NCBI GenBank assembly: GCA_964036295.1
Contig: OZ038467.1
Coordinates: 18,975,170 to 19,039,169, forward strand
DNA length: 64,000 bases
Direction: 5' to 3'
Source of the DNA: Plumapathes pennacea
Lineage: Eukaryota > Cnidaria > Anthozoa > Antipatharia > Myriopathidae
The notes under the pieces are model-generated. The model saw only the letters and a list, made by a program, of their open reading frames with translations. It made no database searches and was not told the origin of the DNA. Positions 12,871 to 24,800 of this stretch are shown in pieces. Numbering within the stretch: the first letter of the stretch is position 1; every line of letters begins with the position of its first letter. The position numbers and the translations under genes were made by a program.

Positions 12871-15800
12871 TGTATGTATTTTTTTTTTTTATTTCTCTGT
12901 TAATGTTATTTGATTTGTCAGTCAATATGCCTATGCAATATAAGCCTCTGGCTTTGGCTATTAATTTCAAATATGTAAAAATCATAAAACAATAAAGGCA
13001 AATTATTATTATTATAGAGAGATGCGTTTAACTGTACTTTCTTTGGTTGCGGGCTAGAGTAGTCTCCAGGAAGACTGCTGTTGGTGACTGAAGTGTCGAC
13101 TCCCTGAGTGGATGTCAAGTGAAGAGATTTCGTCAGATGATGGCATTTATAGCCGTTTTCACATGAATGTCGAAAGTAATCGTGTGATTGCTTTGGTTTT
13201 GCGTTTGCTACGCTTTCCGATTGGTCCAAACAAGTTTTGCAACATTCTTGGCCAATCAAGAGCAAAAGCAAAACCTGGTTGCGATACTCTCACCCAGCTG
13301 ATTGGTTAGTAAAACAACTCGCATTTACTTGGTTTTGGTTTTGGTTGTACTAGAACGTTTGGACGTGTTTTTTGCTTTGGTTTTGGTTTTCGACAGTCAT
13401 CCGAAAAGCGCCGAAAGATGTCTCTGGTAGTTGACGTGATTGGTTTGTTTTTTCGTGATCGATTGGTCGAGAAGACTTGGGAGTGTTTCGTTATTGGAGA
13501 TCTGTTGTTCTTTCGATCCGTCTATTAATCATTCAGCTGCGTTTGATGCCGTCTATCAGTCTAGTCCAGAATTTCTTCGACTAAAAGTCGCCTAAAGCTG
13601 CTTCAATCCTGGCTTTCAATTGGCTAAACTGTACAAGTAGTGTACAGTGTCCAATTGTCCTCATCTGGGGACTTTTATGACTTTAACCAGCGCCAATGGA
13701 GCAAACCCCACCCATCCCCCCTAAACTCCATTTTAAGGTGACAAAACACTACTGAGGGGGGTGGTCGCCACCAAAAATTAGTATTCAAAATGAGAATAAA
13801 TGGTCGCAGTACACTACTTGTACACAGGGGAGAGCGTACCTCGGCCAGAGGAGTCAGCGGTCGGTCCAGTCCCTGAACTCGGTGTTGTTCCATTGCCCCA
13901 TGTCCAAGAGAAATCACCGAGTCGAGACTCCTGCCAGTTGCAAAAATCCTGGTCGAAGTTACACTTGACTGAAACGCAGCGAGAACTGATAGTTTAATGA
14001 GCTGAGCAAAGGAATCAAAAGTCAAGTTCTCCTAACTGTAGGATATATTTCTGGTGAGAAACTGAAGGAGAAATTTGAAGTTGATCACTCTTGGGAGTGA
14101 AAGATTTGAGTGATTAACTTCGATTTTCTCCTTCAGTTTCTCACCAGAAATATATCATATAGTAAGGAGAACTTGGCTTTTGATACCTTGCTCAGAAGAT
14201 AGCTGATTAAACTATCAATTCTCACAACATCACTCATACAATTTCCTTTTAAAGGTTAGGAGAATCTGCGTTTTGAACTTGGGAGTTAAGAAACAGCGCC
14301 GCGAGTAAATGTTCTCGTCGAGATCTTCACGTTTTTAGGTTTCGTTTCGTTTCGTTTTGTTTGAGAGTTCAGGAGTTGTTTTTTTTTTTCTGCTCTATGT
14401 TTGTCAGTGAAACGTTTACAATATCAAACGCACAGACCTTTTTTCGCGGCGTCGGAGCCTTTGGTAGCAAGTGAACAGCAGTCGCCATCCGTGACCAGCA
14501 AGTCGTCGATTGCAATGCGTCCCTGATTAACCAAACCTGACGAAACGCCTTCAATAATGAGCTGTAAGCAAAGGAAAAAAATACCAATGTTAAATTACAA
14601 ACCGCAACAACACTGCAGCAGACGCACATATGCCGCACGTATATACGTATGTGGAGCGCTTTTCGGATGACTGCCAAAAACCAAAACCAAAGCAATCACA
14701 GAGCCAATCAATGAAGCGAGCCAAAGCACTTCCGACCTATTAGAAGTGCGAACAAAAACTCGACCAAAACCAAGTAATTGCGACTGGTTTTGCGGACCAA
14801 TCAGCAGCGCTAGAACGCTACTGTCACTTGCTTCCTTGCGTGGGAATATCGCAAATGTTGCTTTTGTTCAAGAATGTTAGGACCAATCGGAAAGCGTAGC
14901 GAACGCAAACCAAAGCAATCACACGACTCCTTTCGACAGTCATCCGAAAATGGCTCTATGTATGTATGTACGTATGTATGTATAATCGAACCCCGCTAAG
15001 TCTCACGGTACATGAAAAAAAGTTCAAAATAGCGGGGTTTCGAAGTAACCAAGCTACAATTCTGGCCAAAAGTTGTGGGACACTTAGCCTTTTATGTAAA
15101 AATTATGACACTTTCCCTCTTCCCGCCCCCCTTCCCTCCTACAATGTTGACTGAGTGTGCTCAAAGTGCACTCCCTTTATGCAACATTGTATGGGGGGGG
15201 GGGGGGGGGGGGAGGGCTACCTTTCGGAAAAAGAGCCGCTTTCGTTATTTAAAAGAGAGTAATGTTAAAAAATAGCATTTTTCAGAGTGTCCCACATACT
15301 TTTGGCCAGGATTGTAGCATCAAATTAAAAGAGTTTGTATTTGTATTGTTTATTTGAGTAAGGGCTGATCCACAGCTGTATGTAAGCACGTTAAGACAAA
15401 CTTCCAAGCTTTCACAACAGCATATGAAGATACAGAAGATGGGACACTGCCGAGCAATATTACGTCATCGACTAATAAATCAGTACGAGTTCAATTAAAA
15501 TTCAATATTTCCAGCTGTACTCTGATGTGTTCTGTTGTTTGTCCATAAAAGTTGACCAAGTTCGAAATAACAAGGTCGAATTTAGATCAAGGAGAACATT
15601 AAAAGGAGCAGTTCGAAATAACCGAGTAAATAACGGGGACTTCGAATTAACCAAATCCGAAATAGCGGGGTTCGACATAGAGCCGTTTTCGGATGACTGT
15701 CGAAAACCAAAACCAAAGTAATCACACAGGCCAATCACAGAGACTGAGAGAAAACAGTTCAGCCAATTGGAAGCCAAAGTAATTTGCGTTTGGTCTTGCG

Positions 15801-18800
15801 TTTGGTTTTACTTTCCAATCAGCAGTGCGAGTACACGCCATCGCTTGCGTGAGAAGTGTTTGGTTTTGGTTTTGGTTTTGTCTCTGATTAGCTGAGCATG
15901 CTGAAAAACTCGTGTGGACCAATCCGAAAGCAAAGCAAACGCAAAACCAAAGCAATCGCACAATTACTTTCGACAGTCATCCGAAAACCGCTCTAATATG
16001 TACGTAATGTGTACGTGCATTTATGTGACGTTGCTGATGACGTCACTGCCATGTTCTGCTCTACCCACAGTTCATCTGTGTGTGGATACATAACCTTACC
16101 CTATAGCACTGCGAGCTTTCAGCGTTGAGTTCAACCATGTGCTCGTTCCACGTTTGTCCCTGGTTTCCTGAGATGGCCACAATCCTGTCAGGGTCCTCGG
16201 AGTGATCCGTGAGTACCTTGTACACGTTAAGTTGGCCGGCATTGTAGCCGCTCATGAAGTGAAACAGCTGAAAACAACGCGTTCCGCACATCGGTTTGCT
16301 CAGAAGCGCCGCGTGTTTTCCTTGCTTGTGTCTTGCTCCATCAAAATAGTAGTACTTCCCTCCTGCGTGAAACGAGCACGTAATCAAACAAAGAAACATG
16401 ACCAAGTTCCTGTACACAGTAAGTTGGTTATGATAGTCCGGGTTATAGTAGTCTCCAGGAAGACTGTTGTTGGTGACAGACGTTTCGACTCCCTGAGCGA
16501 AAGTCATCTTCAGAGTCAAGTGAAAGGATTCGTCAGATGGCGGTATTTCTGACGAATCCTTTCACTTGACTCCAAAGATGACTTTCGCTCAGGGAGTCGA
16601 AACGTCTGTCACCAACAACAGTCTTCCTGGAGACTACTCTAGCCCGGACGATCATAACCAACCTACTGTTCACACTCCCAGGTTCAAAACATTTGCCATG
16701 TTCCTGTATACAGTCAACTCTCTCCAAAGCGGACACTTCTCTAAAGCGGACAGCATGCAGAGTTAGTCCTTGTCGATTTTCGCTTGTTTCTCTGTAGCTG
16801 AACTCTCTCTAAGGCGGACACGGCGTCCGCCTTGAGGAGAGTTCACTTTTACCTCTACAGCATCGATCACGCGAAGTAAGGCAACACTGTCATGGATTTA
16901 TCGCGTGACAAATTTTCCTGCTTTTAAATTTCAGTGAAAGTTGTGCACAAACCCTTTCGAAAACATGTGACAAACTCTGTGTTATAGTTAGTCGATAAAT
17001 ATAGCTAGAGTTGATTATAATTGGGAGGCGCGTGTATGTCCACTATGTATGTATGTATATGTATACTAAAAGGGGGGAGGGGAGAGGGCAATGACAGTAC
17101 ATTTCACTCAGAATCTAAAGTAGAGAAACTTAGAATAGCCTATTTATTTTACTTTTTGTGGGTTTTTGTTTTCTTTCTTTGTATAATGTCCCCAATTAGA
17201 CTTAGCAATGCTAAAAGACCATCTGGCACTTCAACCCTTTCACTCCTGAACTCATAATACAAGTTCTCGCAACCATTCGTGAAGAAAATGTATGAGCAAT
17301 GTGGTGAGAATTAATAATCCAATCAGCACTCTTCCTAGCAAATTATCAAACATCAAGTTCTCCACACTGTTTGATATATATCTCTGGTGAGGGACAAAGG
17401 AGAATATTGAAGCTGATCGAACCTGAACCACAACCACCAACTGCACGGTGCCGCCATCTTGGATTCAAAGCGAGGCTAACCTGACACGAAATTCGCCAGA
17501 CATAAAGCAAGAGAGTTTTCTATCACTGTGAAGTACCAGGGAGTCCTAAGATAGTATGCACATATGTTTCATTTGGGGAGTTACGTGCACAAATTTCCAA
17601 GGTAACTTTCTCAATTATGCTAGGACAGCCTCGTTTTGAAGCTTGTTCCAGTTTCCGTGCAAAGAACTCATCCTGTACGCAAACGCATTCAAAATATAGT
17701 TCTGTTTAGTGCTAGTTTTCCATTGTTATCAAAGAAAACCCACTTACCGACTTTTCCCCCATGATCCTTCTTGGGCTGCACACGTGGTCGATAGCTGGAG
17801 AGCTTCCAGTCCAGAGCGTCGCTCAATTTATCGTTTTCCCATCCACACGGACCAAGGTCGAAAGAGCAGCTCCCTGCATGAAGAGAGTTTAATGAAGCCA
17901 GGGTTTATTAATAGTAAAGACTTTCAAAAACCAAGAGATTAAAATATATCACTTGCAATGGCCAAGTTGAATGAGACCAAACAAAGCCGAACCTGATAAG
18001 AACTATCGTATACAGGAAGACTTTACAGAGGTTAAAGGGGCCTTCTCAGCCTTTTCAATGTTTTTTTTTTTTTACATCTGGAAAATGCAAGGCTGAATTT
18101 GGTTCCCAACACGAAGAACGTAATTAATCAAAAGAAAAATAGGTTAGTAGCACTTTTAGATCAAAAGAATCTAATCTTCTCCTCAAACGAGTGGGATGGA
18201 AGTGGATTGCTATTCGTCTTTCGACTTTCGGGGGCTCCAAAAATGGCGGAACCAAGGATTTCGGCGCGCAAAGGACTGTGGTTGAGAGGGCCCCTTTAGG
18301 ATTGCCGTATTCCGAAGTCCGCAAAGTCACACGTCAGGTCTGGCATATTTATGCTATGTTTTTGCGGGGAGGGGAGGGGCGCTTATTCAATTTTCCCTGG
18401 TCATTTATTTTTGCAATGCGTAACATTTGCCCGTAAACAACAACATAACGTTAGTTAACGAAACACAACCAAGCCGACTCGACCAACCATAGACCGACAT
18501 AACGGACCAATCACTTCTACAACCAGAGACATATATACCGCCATCTGACGAATACTTTTCACTTGACTCTGAAGATGACTTCCGCTCAGGTAGTCGAAAC
18601 GTCAGTCACCAACAACAGTCTTTCTGGAGACTACTCTAACCCGGACGATCACAACCAACCTACTGTTCACACTCCTGGGTTCAAACCATTTGCCAACATA
18701 ACGTTAGTATTACTGTACAGAGCCATTCGTATAGTTCTAATAGCGACACACTTAAAGTCATGTAACGTCGATTTCGATTTCCTATAGTGTTAATTTACCG

Positions 18801-21800
18801 TTTGTGCAAAAACATCACATTTTATAGAGGGGAGGGGAGGGGAGCTTATTTCATATTTTGGCTGAGAGGAGGGGCGCTTATTCGAGGGGGGGGGGTAGGG
18901 GAGAGCGGTGGAAAATTGCACGGCTTGCTTTTTCGTGCCCTTCATCTTAAACAAGACAACAAGAAACGTCATCTCTCACCGTTCCCTCCGTCTGAGCTAG
19001 AAACTACACTAACGGTGCTTTCCCCGTTACAAGAACCAGGAACGAATGAAATGTCATCAATTGCAGCATCGCTCGTGTAACTTCCACCAACGCTGGCTTC
19101 AATGCTTACCTGCCGACAGAATGAAACAAAACGCGGTTACTCCAGACTACTGCTCTCAGGGTTCGTGCAACTTTTCAAATCAAAATTCAAGGACTTCTCA
19201 AGGACAATTTTCATTTTTCAAGGACTGGAATTACCTGTTGTCTGAGAAAAGAAGTTAGCGTTCCTTGAAGGTTTTCAGTTTCTCATGAGCTTCTCACTGA
19301 GTACATCTGAACAGTCTTCCATACATGCTGTTCTTCAAAAAAGTGTTTGACTTGGTGGTCAAATTGCTAGTCCATAAATTTCTGGATTGAGTCATTAGCT
19401 ACCCTTAAAAATACATGACCTTTTCAAGGACTTCTGTCCGAAGGACTTTTCAAGGCGTCAAACAAATTCAAGGACTTTTCAAGACGAGCAGTCAAATTCA
19501 GGGCTTTTCAAGACTGTGCGAACCCTGTGCTTTGTATCTCCATCTGTACCTCATGTCCCAGAGCTCAAAATTTCCGCTAGCCCGACTCCCGGGGCTAGTA
19601 AAATTTGACATCAGACTACAGTAGCCAGAAACATTCGTTCGGTGTTCGACATGCAAGTAGACTTTCAAGTTACGCGATCACTGCAGTTGGTATTAAGAAG
19701 AGGGCTATGTTCAGGGCTAAAACCTTCTGATCCCGGGCTTCTGTGCTTGTATTACCTGCTACAATCCTGGTCAAAAGTGTTGGGACACTTAGCAATTTAT
19801 CTGATAATTATGACACTTTGACTCTTCCCGCCCCCCTCTCCCCATATAATGTTGACTGAGTGTGCTCAAAGTGCACTCCCTTTATGCAACATTGTATGAG
19901 GGAGAGGGGGGAGGGGAGAGTTAAAGGAGCCGCTTTTGTTGTTGAAAAGAGAATAATGTTGAAAAAATAGCATTTTTTTCAGTGTCCCACATACTTTTGA
20001 CCAGGATTGTAGTTCATGGCAGTAGTGAAAAACAAGGACATTTTTCGAGCCACGAATGCGTTCAATTCAAGCCCCACCCACCCCTCCCTGACCACTATAG
20101 GGAATATCAGTAATTGTGGAGTAAAATTGTAACCCTGGATGTCATGAGGACTCCACAGGTAGGGCTACAGTCTTCCGATCCTGGATTTCTACCCTTGTAA
20201 TACCAGCTACTTCATGGCAGTAGTGAAAAACAAGAACATTTTTCGAGCCCGGAATACGCTCAATTCAAGCCACCCTTCCCTGACCAATTATTTTTGGGGT
20301 AAAATTGTAAAATTGTAACTTACCACATAGCTTTTACCGTACAGCGTCACGTTACTTGTAAGCCAGTCCCGACCTTTGTTTCCTTCTTGTGACCAAAGAA
20401 CTGTCTTCAAATTGCCGTGAGTTATGATCACATTTATTGAACCCATAGCGTTGCCGAACATGTTGTAAGAGAAGCGCATACACTGATCACCACCCTGTTT
20501 TGGACTGTTCAGTACCGCTTTGTCACCCTTCCGCCGAGGCGAAGAGGCCTCGATGAAAATGTAGTAGCCTGTAAACAAATCAAGGCCGGTCAGAACCGAG
20601 ATATTGCACAACAGCGGTGTTCCGAGAAATGTTTTGCTTTCTGCACTAAAAGGTGACGAATCGTTCCATTGAAGGCTTTTAGAGTCACATAGGCCCGTTT
20701 CAGACTCCGCTCCTCGCATGCCCCGAACATAATGCAAATAAGAAAAATCCATTGTTTGAGCTCATTTGCATCAAGTTCGGCACATGTGAAGAGCGGCGTC
20801 TGAAACAGGCCTTAGAAATCAAAGCGCAATTCATTAGTTTTCTTGAACAACACTTGGAAATCTGAGCCAGTGTATTCCTCTTCGTTTGACCTTCCCCTTC
20901 TCTCATTCTTGTTTTCCTTTCGTTTCCCTTTCAATTCTTCCTCCCAAAAATTCTTCTCTCAACTCTTAAATTTTTTCACTACTCACAAAGATCTTCTCAT
21001 ACTCCAATCGTCTAATTTCTCTGTCCCATTCTCTGTTCTTAAGAGGGTTTCCGCTGTAAACTCGAGTAAACTCTGTAAACTCTAAGCCATTTTCTCTACT
21101 ACAATGTAACTATTTTTGCTTTAACTGTATTTCTTTGTATACTTGCACTCCACTTGCACTTATATCTTATATAATATATCCCAGTAATTTTAGAGGAAGC
21201 TTAAATGATATAAGCCTCCGGCTTCTTTTTTGAGCTCCCTCACCACACAATAATACAAAGAAAAAAATATCAATACGTATATGTATATAGTAATTTAGTA
21301 ATATAACTGTGTGTGGAAACAAAAAAAAAAAAAAAAAAAAACGGTAAAACGAAACAATTATTGTACCAACACAATTTATTTATGATTTCGAATTTTTCGC
21401 CACTTCTTCAAAATCGTGATGCCAGGCATCTATCACTGTAACACCGAAAGTAATTCACAAAACTCTCAAAGAAAAAGGAGGACAAATAATCCTATCAAAC
21501 TCTTATTTTGCATTGATGACGCACGTATTATGGCGCATTTTGAGCTAGGAAGGCAGCCAAAAACACTCACATCTTCCCTACGTTTCTTGAATACTTTCCG
21601 TGTTACTCATGCATGATCGTCTTACATAGAAAACCTTTTGATAATTTTTGGTAAAGCAATGTTAGTTAAACATCGCCCTGATAAGTTCTCATCTTGCCCT
21701 TCACCCTACTCCTCGTAACCTTTAGGGTGAGTTTACACGTGCATTTGTTTCGAGGGAATGAATAGACTTTTTGTGTGCATTGCTCGAATTTACAGCGGAA

Positions 21801-24800
21801 TATTTCTTCATTATTTCTTTCCCTCTCATTTTGTTCCTCTACTGTAAAGCCTGGTTTCCATATAATATCGTCTCTGACGTAGGGATCGTCTCTGTCGCAG
21901 AATTTTTTGTCAAGCGATCGGGACGCGATTATATGGAAACACTCTTGCGATTGTTTCAAACGATTCTTACGTCAGAAGGACTCGATCGTCCCGATAGAAC
22001 CGTGTTCTATCCTTGCGTCGACAAAAATTCTGGGACAGAGACGATCCTTACGTCAGAGACGATTATATGGAAACCAGGCTTTAAGCCTGGTTTCCATATA
22101 ATCGTCTCTGACGTAAGGATCGTCTCTGCATTTCCGGTCGTCTCCGACGCAAGGATAGAACATGGTTCTATCGGGACGATCGAGTCGCTTCTGACATAAG
22201 GATCGTTTGAAACAATCGCAAGAGTGTTTCCATATAATCTTCCCGATCGCTTGACAAAAAATTCTGCGACAGAGACGATCCTTACGTCAGAGACGATTAT
22301 ATGGAAACCAGGCTTTAGTCTCTTCTTGTGAATTCGTTGTGTGTTTCATGATTTATCACTCACCGTTTCCTGACGTGTGATCATTATTGGGTCCTGTACC
22401 ACTGCTTGGTGTTCTTCCTGTGCGTCTCACCCAATCAAACTGATCTTCCTTGTCATTAGTCCACTGACAGATGTTCTTGTCGAAGTTACAATCACCTGAA
22501 AGAAAATTCGCGATCCAGGTAATTTCTCTTTCCCGACGTCAGATACTCCTCTTTACACAAAAAAATCGCGACACTTTAATTTCGCAAATTTCGCGACTAT
22601 GAAAAAAAATCGTAAAACTTAAAAGTGCGAAATTACAGGGCCCTCTCAGCCTTTTCAATGTTTTTGTTTACATCTGGAAAATCCAAGGCTGAGTTTGGTT
22701 CCCTTCACGAAAGAACGTAATTAATCAAAAGAAGAATAGGTTAGTAGCACTTTTAGATCAAAAGAAACTAATCTTCTCCTCAAACGAGCCGGATGGAAGT
22801 GGATTGCTATTCATCTTTCGACTTTCGGGGGCCCCCAAAATGGCGGAACCAAGGATTTCGGCGCGCAAAGGACTGTGGTTGAAAGAGCCCCTTTAAACCA
22901 AAATTAAAGTGACCTAGGATATAAATTTTTCGAAAATCGCAAACTTGCACCCCCAAAATCGCGAAATTAGCATATCGCGAAAAGTTCACGTAATTTAGGT
23001 ACGCAAAATGTGCATGAACAGCGAGAAAAACTCGGTGACAGGTGGTTTTGCTATTAACCCTTTCACTGCCAAGCTCAAAATGCAGATTCTCCCAACCTTT
23101 TACGAGTAAAATGTATGAGTAATGTAGTGAGAATTGATAGTTTAATCAGCTTTCATCTTAACAAGGCATCAAAAGCTAATTTCTCCCTACTGTATATGTT
23201 TCTGGTGAGAAACTGAAGGAGAAAATCGAAGTTGATCATTATTGGGAGTGAGAGGGTTAATTGGCCGCAAAAAAAAACTGATAAAGTTTTCGCAGGAAAG
23301 ACAGTAAAAATATAATTCCTTTAACTTCTTCACTCCTGATCTCATAATTCAAATTCTCCCAAAGAAGAGAATATGAGAATTGATAGGCCAATCAGCTTTC
23401 ATCTGAGCAGCCTGTCAAGCAACAAATTCTCCATACTGTACACTGAGACTGAAAGAGAAAATTGAAGTTGATCACTCAGGAGTGAAAACAGGTTTTGAAT
23501 TATTTGACAGGCAGAACAAAACCTTGAGCGACAAGGAGAAACAAAAATTTGAAGTAACAAAAAAAAGACAAGGAAAACAGGCATATAAGGCTGAATCTCT
23601 GTGCAAATGCACAAAAATACAACACAAAAAAACAAAAACAAAAAAGAACTCAGTTTGAGTGTTCACAAGTCAGTATCAACTTGATGAAGAATAAGTCGAG
23701 TGATTTCGTTCAGTGATTAATGGCTACCGACACAGCTGGAATAGTACTAATGAAAAATGCAGCCAATTTATCCCAAGCAGATGCTTGTCAGCTGCAGCTT
23801 GTCAGCATGTTGCTCTCATTGACGGGCGCTGTCATTAAGTTAGGAATTTTAGCCTTGAATGAACAGTGTAGTTGCCAAAGTCTTCCTCGGTGGATTTCAA
23901 CTGATTGTAGTTGCGTAGGCGTGCGCCCAAGTAGCGCATAATGATGGAACAGAAACTCGATTTTAAATTCCGAGTTTTTCGGTTTCCGGATGACTGTCGA
24001 AAGCCAAAAACCAAGTAAATACACCGCCAGTCACGGAGATGCTGTACAAAGAAACACTTTAATCAAACTACCAGAAGCAAAGTAATTCATGATTGATTTT
24101 ACTTTGAATATTTGCAGAGAAAACGCCATCAGCATTGTTTCCTCGTGTGAGAACGAAACAGTTGGGTTTCGAAAAGTAATTATCAGTGTCAAATGGCAAA
24201 ATTTGCAGCCTTCTGCTGCTGTTTATTGTTTATACACGAAAAGTTCTAAAAACCTTAATTAATTTACATAGAACCGCATTAAAATAAGAAATATACATGC
24301 AAGTTTAAGCTTAGTGATAAAATCCCTCCCATCCCTTTAGGCATCCAAAAGGTTGACGACCTTAAGTTTGCTTTTAAATGAGTCTAGGGATGCGGCCAAA
24401 AGGAATGCGTATTGAGAAAAAACGACAGAAACCCCGGAGGAACGTTTGGTTTACCATAAAACCACATCCAACGGTTGTACTAAAAGGTTCAGGATATTCA
24501 ACCTAATTACAGTCAAAAGGATACATGGGAGACATTTGTTATTATTGAGTGGGTGGAAATGAGCTCTAAATACGTGTAAATTAACAGTCCAAACATCACA
24601 GGAAATGGATAAAAGTACTAAAAGTTTACTAAATTTGATCAAAACTCCGCGCTCAATAGATTGAAGCTCCAAGTCGAGGAAGAAAGTCTTTAGTTAGACT
24701 AACAACTTGTTCGCTCAGGCCAAGAATTTACAAAAGTCGCACTATTTCACAAGGATTAAAACTCATCGCGAAGACTTTGTGACTGTTTTTCGTTTAGTTC

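Noticed and set aside
16203-16766. ORFs beginning [20 protein letters not shown], repeated at several loci
   Set aside because: All fall on the foldback repeat arms, in both orientations; the shared peptide reflects the repeat DNA.
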